This document shows positions 7,242 to 16,259 of a DNA stretch of 64,000 nt, piece by piece. The notes beneath the pieces were generated by a model. That model saw only the letters and a list, made by a program, of their open reading frames with translations, was not told the DNA's origin and did not search any database. The stretch is from Nitrososphaerota archaeon. GTDB taxonomy: Archaea; Thermoproteota; Nitrososphaeria; Nitrososphaerales; Gagatemarchaeaceae. Every line of letters begins with the position of its first letter. Positions within the stretch are counted from its first letter, which is position 1. The stretch lies in NCBI GenBank assembly GCA_029785085.1, contig JAFMAI010000005.1:1-64000 (forward strand). The letters run 5' to 3'. A program made the position numbers and the translations under genes.

Positions 7242-9104
7242 CTATTCGGTCCTCATCATGGCGTCTTCGATCTCTTTGGCCGCGAGTATGAGCCCCATGT
7301 GGCTGAAGGCCTGTGGGAAGTTGCCGAGGGCCTCTCCGGTCTTGGGGTCGACCTCCTCAGAATAGAGGCCCAGGTGGTTCGCATGGCCCAGGAGTTCCTC
7401 GAAGTTCTTTGTGGCCTCCTCGACCCTGCCAAGCCTAGCAAGACAGGCGACCAACCAGAAACCGCATAGCGCGAACGCGCCTTCCTCCCCCTCAAGGCCA
7501 TCATCAGTCTTGTACCTGTAGACGAGGGCCCCCTCTGAAAGCTCTCTTCTGACGGCTTCAATAGTCGCTCTCATCTTCTCGTCGTTCGCAGGTAGGAAAC
7601 CGATGAGCGGGAACATCAGCGTCGCCGCATCCAGAAATTCCGACCCATAGTGCATGACGAAGGAACCTCTCTTAGCGTTCCAGCCATCGCGGAGTACTTC
7701 GCCCTTGATCTGCCTCATGGTAGCCTTCCATGATGGTATGTCGTCCTCGTGCCCTGCTGTCTCGGCTATCTTGACGGCCCTCTTCAGGCCTGCATGGCAC
7801 CACACCTTCGTGTAGACGTAGTGCTTCTGTACGCCTCTGAATTCCCAGATTCCGTTCCCCGGTTCGGACCAGTGTTCGACGATGAAGTTGGCAAGGGGTT
7901 TTACGAACCTGTAGTACATTTCGTTGTCAACCTGGCGGCCATGCCTAGTTGAGAAGTAGAGGGCGTCCAGCATGTATCCATAGGCGTCATACTGCACCTG
8001 TCTGACTGCCTGGTTCCCTATCCTGACGGGGTGCGACTTTCTGTATCCCTCGAGTTGGTCGAGGACCTTTTCCTTTATCCTGCTGCTCCCGTCAATGTCA
8101 TACATCAATCTGAGGTCCATATCCAGAGATGGGTTGTTGTCAATCAACCAGCGAAGGTACGCTTCACTTTCGCTCCTGTAGCCTATGTTGTGAAACGCCC
8201 AGAGGGCGCTAGCCGAATCCCGGAGCCAAGAATATCTGTAGTCCCAGTTCCGCCCGTTGCCTATCGACTCTGGAAGTGAGGTGGTCGGTGCGGCGACCAT
8301 CGCTCCCGTCGGCGAATAGATGAGAAGTTTCAGCGTGAGGGCAGACCTCACTACTGCATCTCTCCACCTTCCCCTGTACCTCAGCAGCGACACCCAGTCC
8401 ATCCAGAACACCTCGGTCTTGGCCCGCTGCCTCTCGGTGTGGTACTCGTTCACCTTTCGCGGCTCGTCCTCGCCGTAGCTCAGCACGAATGCCCTCTTTT
8501 CCCCTTGGGCCAGGGTGAACTCTGCTGACGCTCCGGACCCGGATACTTGGAATGGGATGGAACTCGAGAGGGCGATCTCCTCCTTCCTGCTCTTCACCTT
8601 GACCCCGAAATCAGTCGCGGCGAACTTGGGCATCACGTAGCCGTAGTTGAAGACTGGATTGAATTCTAGTTTGAGTTGCATCGTGCCGCTCAAGCACTGT
8701 ACCACCCTGTGGATCTCTGGCGGCGCAGACCAGGCTTCTTGGGTGAGGGAACAGGGCATGAAGTCGGTCAGGACGACGCGGGAGGTCACGTTACGAAACT
8801 CGGTCCTAAGTATGTTCGTGTCCTCCAGGTAGGACTGAGTCGAAATCGCGGTGGCAGACGGCTGTATCACCCATCGTCCTCCCTTGCCGCGATCAAGAAT
8901 GGCGGCGAAGATGCTTGGAGAGCTGAACTTAGGCATGCAACACCAGTCTATGGAACCGTCGTATCCGACCAAGGCGGCTGTTCTGGTGTTCCCGATGATT
9001 CCGTACCCGGAAATCGGTTTGTAGCTGTCTGGCGGGGGCAAAGAGAAGGGCTTCGGACTGACTCCCCCCTGTATCTCTCCACCGTCAGTCGTGTGTTGAG
9101 ACAC
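7242..9104 (-). CDS. GH15 glycoside hydrolase (glucoamylase/trehalase family)
   Basis: 620 residues, full length for the archaeal and actinobacterial GH15 group. A beta-rich N-terminal domain (GYGIIGNTRTAALVGYDGSIDW) is followed by the (alpha/alpha)6 barrel with WDYRYSWLRDSA, the general-acid region GIWEFRG and the catalytic-base region EEGAFALCGFWLV. There is no signal peptide, so it acts in the cytoplasm. Members of this clade hydrolyse trehalose or malto-oligosaccharides; the neighbouring phosphatase and GT4 pair favours trehalose. The GTG start at 9104 has a TATA-like box at about 9126-9140, fitting a leaderless start. The 219 bases after it, up to the next gene, hold nothing else that I can see. 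Confidence 0.88.
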   Translation of the reverse strand: MSQHTTDGGEIQGGVSPKPFSLPPPDSYKPISGYGIIGNTRTAALVGYDGSIDWCCMPKFSSPSIFAAILDRGKGGRWVIQPSATAISTQSYLEDTNILRTEFRNVTSRVVLTDFMPCSLTQEAWSAPPEIHRVVQCLSGTMQLKLEFNPVFNYGYVMPKFAATDFGVKVKSRKEEIALSSSIPFQVSGSGASAEFTLAQGEKRAFVLSYGEDEPRKVNEYHTERQRAKTEVFWMDWVSLLRYRGRWRDAVVRSALTLKLLIYSPTGAMVAAPTTSLPESIGNGRNWDYRYSWLRDSASALWAFHNIGYRSESEAYLRWLIDNNPSLDMDLRLMYDIDGSSRIKEKVLDQLEGYRKSHPVRIGNQAVRQVQYDAYGYMLDALYFSTRHGRQVDNEMYYRFVKPLANFIVEHWSEPGNGIWEFRGVQKHYVYTKVWCHAGLKRAVKIAETAGHEDDIPSWKATMRQIKGEVLRDGWNAKRGSFVMHYGSEFLDAATLMFPLIGFLPANDEKMRATIEAVRRELSEGALVYRYKTDDGLEGEEGAFALCGFWLVACLARLGRVEEATKNFEELLGHANHLGLYSEEVDPKTGEALGNFPQAFSHMGLILAAKEIEDAMMRTE

Positions 9105-9323
9105 CTTGGCGTAGCCCGGCGGCCCAGCAGATGATAATCATATTGGTGAATCGACTACCTCCTGCCCTACTTCTGGATGGCTGATTGCGCTTTTGGGAGA
9201 TATGTTGATGCAAGTACGAACGTTCCCGAAGTCGCGCCGCCGACCGGTATTTACGTTTCACGACTCACGTTTCAGGACTCGCGCGTGCGCGGCCACTGGT
9301 GTCAGAAACGCGGATTTTGGGAG

Positions 9324-10394
9324 TCATTCCATTTCCAAGACGGTTTTGACATCGTCTTCTCCCTTGGGGACGTAGGCTGACTCCGCCTCCGCCAGAGGTA
9401 TATGGTTGGTCAATATCCCTTCGAGGAAACCATTCCATTTCCTCCTGATTTTAACCAAGTCAGATGCTCCCTGCCGGAAGTATGAGATGTTGGCGTTGAC
9501 AGAACCGAAGTAGACGCGGTTCCCCAGTACTAGATTAGTGAACACCTTCCCCGCATCTTCTGTCTCGGCCTGCGATTTGTAAATCCCTATGAATGAGACC
9601 ACGCCATTGGTACCGCAGAGATTCTGAGCCTCCAGGGCCACCGACGTAGAACCAGTCGCTTCAAAGACTAGGTCGAACTTGTCCTCCATGGACGACAATG
9701 GCCTGGCCTGGACATCGACGTAGGTCGCACCAGTGGAAGAGGCCAACCTTGCCTTGGGGGTGTCTGCGGGCTTCCTGGCAACGGTGGTCACAGCCAGCCC
9801 CATCTGCCGTAAGAGCGCAGTAGCCAGGAGTCCGACTGGCCCGGACCCCAGTACTAGCGCTGTACTCGGCTTCCACTTCATCCGCGCATTCTGAATGCGG
9901 AAGGCCTGCTCGATTCCCTTCTCCACTATTGTAAGCGGTTCGAGGAGAACACCCACCTCCGATAGGGACTCAGGGAGCTTGACGACGAATCGTGAATCGC
10001 TGACTGTCAACTCGCTTGCGAACCCATGGAGGCCCTTGATTCCATGCTCTTTGTAGTGCCCTGTGAGACACATGTCGGACTCCCCGTTTCTGCAGTTGAG
10101 ACAGTTCTCCAGACAGCCTCTCCGTACCGTGGGAACCACCAAGTCCCCTTTCTTGAAACCCTTGCAGCCTGGGCCAATGCTTTCTACTCTGGACAGTGAC
10201 TCGTGGCCAAGGATCAGGTATGGGGACCCCGGTGGGGCCTCCCCATAGAACCCGTTTACGATATCCATGTCGGTGCCGCAGATTCCAACTTTCAGGACCT
10301 TGAGGAGAAGCTGTCGAGGTTTCGGGGTAGGCTCCGGGACTTCTTTCAGCGAAACCGAACCCGCAGTCCCTGGCGTAACAGTTATCGCTTTCAT
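9324..10394 (-). CDS. gdh: Glucose 1-dehydrogenase (zinc-dependent MDR family)
   Basis: 356 residues of the archaeal glucose dehydrogenase type. Catalytic zinc ligands are in GICGTD and GHES, the structural zinc lobe is CLENCLNCRNGESDMC, and the Rossmann motif is GSGPVGLLAT. It oxidises glucose (and perhaps galactose) to the gluconolactone with NAD(P)+, the first step of the archaeal Entner-Doudoroff route. It lies 6 bases downstream of the aldehyde dehydrogenase gene on the same strand, so the two form an operon. Gluconate dehydratase, KDG aldolase and glycerate kinase are all within 6 kb, which makes the assignment firm. Confidence 0.9.
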   Translation of the reverse strand: MKAITVTPGTAGSVSLKEVPEPTPKPRQLLLKVLKVGICGTDMDIVNGFYGEAPPGSPYLILGHESLSRVESIGPGCKGFKKGDLVVPTVRRGCLENCLNCRNGESDMCLTGHYKEHGIKGLHGFASELTVSDSRFVVKLPESLSEVGVLLEPLTIVEKGIEQAFRIQNARMKWKPSTALVLGSGPVGLLATALLRQMGLAVTTVARKPADTPKARLASSTGATYVDVQARPLSSMEDKFDLVFEATGSTSVALEAQNLCGTNGVVSFIGIYKSQAETEDAGKVFTNLVLGNRVYFGSVNANISYFRQGASDLVKIRRKWNGFLEGILTNHIPLAEAESAYVPKGEDDVKTVLEME

Positions 10395-10400
10395 AGTAGC

Positions 10401-11879
10401 TCAGCTGTAGGGGAACAAGTATGAGAGGGAAGGCTTGTCGCTCCAATCCACATAGCATGTTTTCAGTTGGGTGTAGAGGCCGAGGCCGTGCCTGGAGCCT
10501 TCGGCTCCGAGTCCGGACATCCTGAAGCCTGTGTGAGCCCCCTGGAGCTGCTCGGGCCCCACCTGGTTGATGTACGTCTCACCAAACTTGATCTCGTGCA
10601 TCGCCTTCATCACGTTGCGGTTGTCCCTGGTGAAGACGTAGGAGGCCAGTCCGTAATCGGAGTCGTTGGCCATTTCGACGGCACGGTCGAATGACTCCAC
10701 CTCCAGCACCGGTACGACCGGCCCGAAAATCTCCTTCTGCACGAGCGGCGAACTCTGGTCGACACCGTCGATTATGGTTGGCTCGAGGTACCATCCCTTG
10801 GGCATCGAAGGAGGGCGCACGCCGCCCAGTACGAGAGTCGATCCTGCGCCTCGGGCAAGGTCGATGAACTTCTCGCTGGTCTCCCGCTCACGGGCGCTCA
10901 CCATCGGGCCGAGGTCCGTCCCGGGGGATGCAGGGTTGCCTATCCTGAGCCTCTTCGACATCTCCACGAACTTCGACATGAATTTCTCCTTAACCTCCTT
11001 GTCAAGATACATCCTTTCTGCACTTATGCAGGTCTGGCCGCAGTTCCAATACCTTGCCCATAGTGCGCATTTCAACGCCCACTCCAGGTCGGCGTCCCGC
11101 CACACGATCAGGGGGGCTTTCCCGCCAAGCTCGAGGATGAGCTTCCCAATCTGGGCCGATGCCCGCTGCATTATCTTCCTCCCCGCCTCCGTGCTCCCGG
11201 TCATAGTCACTAGACCCGTCTTCTTATTCCCGCAGAGCTCATCTCCTGCCTCTGACCCGTCCCCGGTCACGAGGTTTACGACCCCCTTTGGTATCCCGGC
11301 TCGTTGCGCAATCTTGACGATTTCGATGGCACTGAGCGGGGTGTTACTCGATGGCTTTATCACGACTGTGTTGCCTGTGATAAGCGCAGGCGCCAGCTTC
11401 CTTGCCACCATAGCCGATGGGAAGTTCCACGGCGTAATCGCAGCCACTACGCCTATGGGGAGCCTGAGTATCATGACCGTCTGCCTCGGGTTGTCGCTGG
11501 GGAGGATATCTCCCTCGATTCTGCGCGCGAACTCCGCGTAGTACTCGAAGTGTGCTGCCGAGCCTTCTACCTCCTGCCTTGCCTCGAAGAGGGGCTTGCC
11601 CTGCTCCGATGTGAGCACCTCCGCAAGGCTCTCGCTATTTTCCCTGATGAGTTCAGCCATGGTCTTTAGGTAAGATGCGCGCTCGAGGGGAGCTAGTCTC
11701 TCCCACCCCCTCTGCGCGTCAGCGGCCGAATCCAACGCACTTTTGGCATCCTCCCTGGAACCTCGGGGGACCGTGGCAAAGATCTGCTCTGTCGCCGGGT
11801 TGACCACTTTAATTGTCTCTTCGCGCGAACCGCGTACCCACTCGCCGTCGATGTACATCATCTCGGCGATATGCGACAA
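10401..11879 (-). CDS. NAD(P)-dependent aldehyde dehydrogenase, probably glyceraldehyde dehydrogenase
   Basis: 492 residues, a complete ALDH. It has the NAD-binding PWNFPSAM segment, the catalytic glutamate in LELGGKAPL and the nucleophilic cysteine in NCGQTCISAERM. The family covers many aldehydes. Here it is co-transcribed with glucose dehydrogenase and divergent from glycerate 2-kinase, so oxidation of D-glyceraldehyde (from KDG cleavage) to glycerate is the obvious role, as for the ALDH-type enzymes of Thermoplasma and Picrophilus. Lactaldehyde or another short aldehyde is an alternative. Confidence 0.82.
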   Translation of the reverse strand: MSHIAEMMYIDGEWVRGSREETIKVVNPATEQIFATVPRGSREDAKSALDSAADAQRGWERLAPLERASYLKTMAELIRENSESLAEVLTSEQGKPLFEARQEVEGSAAHFEYYAEFARRIEGDILPSDNPRQTVMILRLPIGVVAAITPWNFPSAMVARKLAPALITGNTVVIKPSSNTPLSAIEIVKIAQRAGIPKGVVNLVTGDGSEAGDELCGNKKTGLVTMTGSTEAGRKIMQRASAQIGKLILELGGKAPLIVWRDADLEWALKCALWARYWNCGQTCISAERMYLDKEVKEKFMSKFVEMSKRLRIGNPASPGTDLGPMVSARERETSEKFIDLARGAGSTLVLGGVRPPSMPKGWYLEPTIIDGVDQSSPLVQKEIFGPVVPVLEVESFDRAVEMANDSDYGLASYVFTRDNRNVMKAMHEIKFGETYINQVGPEQLQGAHTGFRMSGLGAEGSRHGLGLYTQLKTCYVDWSDKPSLSYLFPYS

Positions 11880-11905
11880 ACTAAGAGAACAATTGGCCGG
11901 GCATC

Positions 11906-11915
11906 GTATTTACAT
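11906..11915. promoter_or_regulatory. Single TATA-like element centred between two divergent sugar genes
   Basis: The 60-base gap between the ALDH start (11879, minus) and the kinase start (11940, plus) contains one clear AT-rich block, CGTATTTACA. Its centre (about 11910) is 30 bases from each start codon. It reads as a TATA box on both strands (TATTTACA and TGTAAATA). Confidence 0.55.
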
Positions 11916-11939
11916 GTTAGGGTGCGATGCCGTCAGTTC

Positions 11940-13289
11940 GTGACCACTGGGGATTTGGAAGAAGCCATCGATGCAGCGCGGGGAATCAGAAGGGACGCCC
12001 TCTTCGCGGTCAAAGCCGCCCTAGAGGCTGCTGATCCAGCCCTGCTCGTGAGGAAAGCCGTCCGGGTTCATGGGGGAGAACTAGAGGTCAATGGCGTTGG
12101 TCACCGACTGGCGGACTTTCACAAGGTCGTGGTGGTAGGAGGAGGGAAGGCATCAGGGCTCATGGCCGCTGAGTTGGAACACCTGCTGGGACGGAAGCTA
12201 GATCGGGGCGTCGTGGTTGTCCCAGACTATCAGACGTTCCTCCCGAAGCTGGAGAAGATAAGGTTCGTGGCGTCGACCCACCCGCTCCCGTCCGAGAGGG
12301 GGCTGAGAGGCGTGCGGCGCATGCTCGGTGCGCTGAAAGGAACGTCGGAAGATGACTTAGTGATTGTCCTGCTGTCCGGGGGAGGGTCAGCGCTGATGCC
12401 GGCGCCGCTTGAAGGTTTGACCATGAAAGAGCTTGACATGACCACCAGCCTCCTCTTGAAGTCCGGCGCGGAGATAAGAGAGATGAACTGCGTGAGGAAG
12501 CATCTGTCCCAGATAGCGGGAGGCCGCCTAGTCGAGAAAGCAGGCGGGGCCCAGGTCCTTGGCCTGATAATTTCGGACGTCGTAGGGGACGATTTGAGTT
12601 CCGTGGCGTCTGGTCCGACTGCGGCGGACCCGACCACCTTCGCTGAAGCGGCAAAGGTCCTTAGGGCTAGGAAAGTATGGGGAAGGATTCCGGCGTCTGT
12701 CAGGGAGTTAATCACTTCAGGCACCGAGGGACACATCAGAGAAACGCCAAAGCCGGGCGACCCCGTATTCAAGAGGGTCACAAATGTCCTGATAGGCACC
12801 AATGCCACCGCCTCTTCGGCGGCCAAGGACTCCCTGCAACGCTTTGGGTACAAGGTTCGGGCGGCTGGCGCGGTCGCCGGCGAAGCGAGGGAGGTTGGCG
12901 CGCGATTGGTTCGTCAGGTTCAGTCTATGCCAGGGAAGCGCATCGCAGTGGTCTGGGGAGGAGAGACGACGGTCACGGCCAGAGGAAGAGGGACCGGAGG
13001 GAGGAACCAGGAACTGGCCCTTGCTGCGGCCCTCCGCCTTAGACGCGCATCTGATACTGCGGTGGTGTCCTTCGGCACAGATGGAGTCGACGGGTCAACG
13101 ACTGCGGCCGGAGCATACGCAGATTCCATGACAGTCGAGAGAGCTCTGGCGATGGGGCTCGACCCTCAACGATACCTTGACGACAACGACTCAAACACCT
13201 TCTTTCGGGCTCTGGGCGACCTCATCATGACCGGTCCTACCGGGACCAACGTCAATGATATCATGATTGCGATGCGCAACGGCCTCTAG
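11940..13289 (+). CDS. Glycerate 2-kinase (MOFRL family)
   Basis: About 449 residues from the GTG at 11940. An open frame continues upstream to 11871, but the TATA-like box at 11906-11915 is 30 bases before the GTG and the extra residues are not conserved-looking. An N-terminal DUF4147 domain has VVVVGGGKASGLMA and LLSGGGSALMPAP; the C-terminal MOFRL domain has GGRNQELALAAAL and FGTDGVDGSTTAAGAY. It phosphorylates glycerate to 2-phosphoglycerate with ATP, feeding enolase (encoded at about 47.7 kb). Its stop overlaps the convergent gluconate dehydratase stop by 4 bases. Confidence 0.88.
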   Translation: MTTGDLEEAIDAARGIRRDALFAVKAALEAADPALLVRKAVRVHGGELEVNGVGHRLADFHKVVVVGGGKASGLMAAELEHLLGRKLDRGVVVVPDYQTFLPKLEKIRFVASTHPLPSERGLRGVRRMLGALKGTSEDDLVIVLLSGGGSALMPAPLEGLTMKELDMTTSLLLKSGAEIREMNCVRKHLSQIAGGRLVEKAGGAQVLGLIISDVVGDDLSSVASGPTAADPTTFAEAAKVLRARKVWGRIPASVRELITSGTEGHIRETPKPGDPVFKRVTNVLIGTNATASSAAKDSLQRFGYKVRAAGAVAGEAREVGARLVRQVQSMPGKRIAVVWGGETTVTARGRGTGGRNQELALAAALRLRRASDTAVVSFGTDGVDGSTTAAGAYADSMTVERALAMGLDPQRYLDDNDSNTFFRALGDLIMTGPTGTNVNDIMIAMRNGL

Positions 13290-14470
13290 GACTTCTTCCA
13301 AGTGTCCTTCACTATCCAGACAGGCTCGTCTGGATCGAAGGTCTCTTGACCGTCGAAGGAGTGCTCTTTCAGTATGCGTTCGTCTACTTCCACCCCGAGA
13401 CCAGGCTTGGCCGGCACCCTGGAGCACCCGTTCAATACAGGAGTCCCGCCTTTCACGAGCTTCCTCTTCCACTCTGGGAAGACGTCGTAGAACGACTCTT
13501 GGATGAGGAAATTGGGTATCGTGGCATCGACCTGAAGGGTAGCCGCGTTCTGGATGGGGCCGAAGGCGTTGTGGAAGGCCATTTCCACGCCGTAGGCCTC
13601 GGCGATGACGCTCACCTTCTTCGCCTGGGTGATCCCTCCTATGTTGGTGACGTCCGCCTGCAGGAAGTCGGTCAGATGGTTTGAGCAGACGTAGGCGGCG
13701 TGCTCTTTGGTGAGTATCCTCTCTCCGAGGGCGACGCGAATCTTGGTAGACGACCTGTACTTCCTGAGCCCCTCCACATTGTCGGGATGTATCGGCTCTT
13801 CGGCGAAGAGAGGGTCGAGTGGCTCTAGTTTCCTTGCAGCCATGATTGCTGAGTTGGGGTTGAACCTGCCATGATGCTCGATGAGGAGGTCGACCTTCCC
13901 CCGGGTTGCGTCTTTCACAGCCTTCACCCTTTCGTAGGCGAGTTCGAGGCCAGGCGAGTCAATCCAGTCATAATATCTCCCGAATGGGTCGAACTTTAGT
14001 CCCGTGTAACCCATGGCTGCGTACTTCTTTGCGCGGCTTGCGAACTGCTCGGGAGTCACGCAGTCAGAGTACCAGCCGTTGGAGTACATCCTCACAGATT
14101 CCCTGAAGGTGCCACCCAGGAGCTTACACACAGGCACCCCGTGGTGCTTCCCGAGGATGTCCCAGCAGGCTATGTCGAAGGCGCTGAGAGCCGTGGTCGA
14201 CTCGAAGGAAACCGGGAGGTAGAAGTCGTGCTTGTGCCACTCGTGCTGGTTGAGCTCGAGGTCAGCCGGGTCCTTGCCTTTGTACAGGCGCCCGACCTCG
14301 CGCAGCGACTCCACAACAGGCCTCACCCTCAGGGTCGGGACGGCCTCCCCATAGCCGACGAGTCCGTTCGAGGTAGTGAGCTTCAGGATGATGGATATCC
14401 CAGCCCAGGTGGCACCACCGGCCTTCGCGGGTTCGCCGAGGGTAAATACTTCGAAACTTGAGATTTTCAT
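13286..14470 (-). CDS. gad: Gluconate dehydratase (mandelate racemase/enolase superfamily)
   Basis: 394 residues, the size of Sulfolobus-type gluconate dehydratase. It has the N-terminal capping domain and a C-terminal barrel with the acid and metal-ligand signatures GLKFDPFG, LLIEHHGRF, FAEEPIHPDN and VALGERI, and a late histidine in MAFHNAFGPIQNAA. It removes water from gluconate (and perhaps galactonate) to give 2-keto-3-deoxygluconate. It is the last gene of a minus-strand operon (hydrolase, aldolase, dehydratase), 35 bases after the aldolase. Confidence 0.9.
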   Translation of the reverse strand: MKISSFEVFTLGEPAKAGGATWAGISIILKLTTSNGLVGYGEAVPTLRVRPVVESLREVGRLYKGKDPADLELNQHEWHKHDFYLPVSFESTTALSAFDIACWDILGKHHGVPVCKLLGGTFRESVRMYSNGWYSDCVTPEQFASRAKKYAAMGYTGLKFDPFGRYYDWIDSPGLELAYERVKAVKDATRGKVDLLIEHHGRFNPNSAIMAARKLEPLDPLFAEEPIHPDNVEGLRKYRSSTKIRVALGERILTKEHAAYVCSNHLTDFLQADVTNIGGITQAKKVSVIAEAYGVEMAFHNAFGPIQNAATLQVDATIPNFLIQESFYDVFPEWKRKLVKGGTPVLNGCSRVPAKPGLGVEVDERILKEHSFDGQETFDPDEPVWIVKDTWKKS

Positions 14471-14505
14471 CTGGCGCTCCTTCTGGCGCGCTTCAACGGC
14501 CTCAC

Positions 14506-15390
14506 CTATTTCAACCTCGCCATCCCCATCAGCCTGGCGACCTCCTTTTTCTCTTCCGGGGAGAGAGGAGTCTGCGGCTTCCTCACGTCGCCAACTGGGA
14601 AGCCTGCGACATTCATAGCCTCCTTGAGCCCTGCCGGGAAGTAACCCATCCCCACCGCTTGTATGGCAGGGAGCAGAGACTTCTGGACGGACAGGGCCTC
14701 CTTGAACTTCGAAGCCTCAACCAGGTCGAAGATGCTCGCTGCGGCCCTTGGCGCCACGTTGGACACGCTTATGACCGCGCCGGCCCCTCCAGCCTCCAGG
14801 CATGAGAAGGCCATCGCATCGGAACCGGTTAACACGGCTATCTTGTGCCCGACCGATTCTATGAACTCGGTCAGGTTGAGCATGTTGTATTCGGTGTACT
14901 TCACCCCGATGATCGCCCGCTCCTCGGCTAGGCGAGAGACTACGGGCGGCGGGACGTAGTTATGGGTCCACTCCGGGATGTTATACAAGATGAGTGGGAG
15001 GCTAACTCCCTCGTGAATCGCCTTGAAGTGCAAATACAGCCCTTCCTCGCTCACGAGGTAGTAGTATGGAGCCGTGGCCACGACCGCGTCCACTCCGGCG
15101 TCTTCTGCGTCTTTCGCGAAAGAGATGACGTTCTTGGGGGAAGGATCAGAGACACCCGCCAGGACCGGGACCTTCGAGTTCGCCCTGTCGGCGACGACCT
15201 CGAGCACGCGTTTCCGCTCGCTCCTGTCCAGGAAGGCGAACTCCCCCGTCGTCCCCAGGGGGAAGAGCCCGTCGATGCCCCCCTGGATGAGGAAGTCTGT
15301 GAGCTCCTCCAGCCTCTTCTCGTCGACGTTCCCGCTCCCGTCGAACGGTGTAGGCATGGGGGAGACTATGCCGCGGAGGCTCAGTGTCAA
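14506..15390 (-). CDS. kdgA: 2-keto-3-deoxygluconate aldolase (DHDPS family)
   Basis: 294 residues of the dihydrodipicolinate synthase/NAL family. A GTTGEF motif near residue 45 and the YNIPEWT segment with the catalytic tyrosine precede the Schiff-base lysine in GVKYTEYN (about residue 160). It cleaves 2-keto-3-deoxygluconate to pyruvate and D-glyceraldehyde. The metabolic context (dehydratase, glucose dehydrogenase, glycerate kinase alongside) decides against a lysine-biosynthesis role. The start overlaps the stop of the upstream hydrolase gene by 4 bases, indicating translational coupling. Confidence 0.87.
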   Translation of the reverse strand: MTLSLRGIVSPMPTPFDGSGNVDEKRLEELTDFLIQGGIDGLFPLGTTGEFAFLDRSERKRVLEVVADRANSKVPVLAGVSDPSPKNVISFAKDAEDAGVDAVVATAPYYYLVSEEGLYLHFKAIHEGVSLPLILYNIPEWTHNYVPPPVVSRLAEERAIIGVKYTEYNMLNLTEFIESVGHKIAVLTGSDAMAFSCLEAGGAGAVISVSNVAPRAAASIFDLVEASKFKEALSVQKSLLPAIQAVGMGYFPAGLKEAMNVAGFPVGDVRKPQTPLSPEEKKEVARLMGMARLK

Positions 15391-16061
15391 TGCCCACCCT
15401 CAATCGGGTAGGCCATGGCCCTGGCGGGTGCACCGTCGCATCCCCCCACCTTTATCGGGAGACAGACGAAGAAGACTCTCCGTCCGAGGGAAGCTATATT
15501 CTCGTTCAGAGACTCGATGATCGGTATGCCATGGGAGAGGAGGGTGACGTGCGCGACCGGTGTGCGTGCGCCAAACTCCTCGACCGAGAGATAGTCAATG
15601 CCCACCGCCTTCACTTTCTTCCTTACGAACCACTCAGCGGCGTCGCCGCCGAGGTAAGTGTACATTCTTCTCGCGCGCGGGTCGCTCCACCTCCTCCCGA
15701 AACCGGTGTTGATGAGGACTATGTCCCCCTTCTTCACCTCGTCCTCGTGTGCTTCGAGGTGCGAGGCGCGGATGGCCGATCCGGCCTTCACCCGGGAGAG
15801 GTCGAGCACGGCAGCCTCCCCGACGAAGGTCTCCACCGGGAGGTCATCCAGCGGCCTCCCCCCCTTGACGAAATGGGCTGGAGCGTCCACGTGTGTCCCT
15901 GTGTGGGACCCCAGCGTGATGACCGAGAGGTTCACACCGTCCTTCGCCAGTGTCTTGAACTTAGCCACCCGTGGAACGGCATCGCCCACGTAGACAGTCA
16001 TCCCGTTCTTGATCGTATGGGTGAGGTCGATGGCCGTCTCGGCTCTGATAGGAATACCCAT
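15387..16061 (-). CDS. Cyclase-family metal-dependent hydrolase, candidate sugar lactonase
   Basis: About 224 residues of the cyclase/kynurenine formamidase family (PF04199 type). The zinc motif HTGTHVDAPAHF is present (GSHTGTHVDAPAHFVKGG), with a further histidine near the C-terminus (HVTLLSHG). The family hydrolyses amides and esters. It is the first gene of the aldolase/dehydratase operon and overlaps kdgA by 4 bases. No recognised gluconolactonase is present in the sugar cluster, so this enzyme may open gluconolactone; that is inference. The start at 16061 is chosen because a TATA-like box (GTATTAC, minus, about 16084-16090) is 26 bases upstream; the frame is open back to 16163. Confidence 0.75.
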   Translation of the reverse strand: MGIPIRAETAIDLTHTIKNGMTVYVGDAVPRVAKFKTLAKDGVNLSVITLGSHTGTHVDAPAHFVKGGRPLDDLPVETFVGEAAVLDLSRVKAGSAIRASHLEAHEDEVKKGDIVLINTGFGRRWSDPRARRMYTYLGGDAAEWFVRKKVKAVGIDYLSVEEFGARTPVAHVTLLSHGIPIIESLNENIASLGRRVFFVCLPIKVGGCDGAPARAMAYPIEGGH

Positions 16062-16259
16062 GGTCGTACTACTGGGCCCATGGGTAATACGCCTTTTCGA
16101 CAACATGCTGTGTAAGATATCTGCATCATCACCTAAATTTCGTCGGTTGAGTTGGCGCAGCACAGCATGCCGATTAGCAAAGGGATGGTAACAACGAAGA
16201 ATTGTCTCGCAAAGCGCGACAATGGAAATCCGTAAGTGAAGCGCCCCCCACCCGTCGCC

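Noticed and set aside
10666-11541. 291-residue open frame opposite the aldehyde dehydrogenase
   Set aside because: Shadow frame of a clear ALDH; serine-rich low-complexity translation.
15384-16115. 243-residue open frame opposite the cyclase-family gene
   Set aside because: Shadow frame of the hydrolase; no domain and no start signal.
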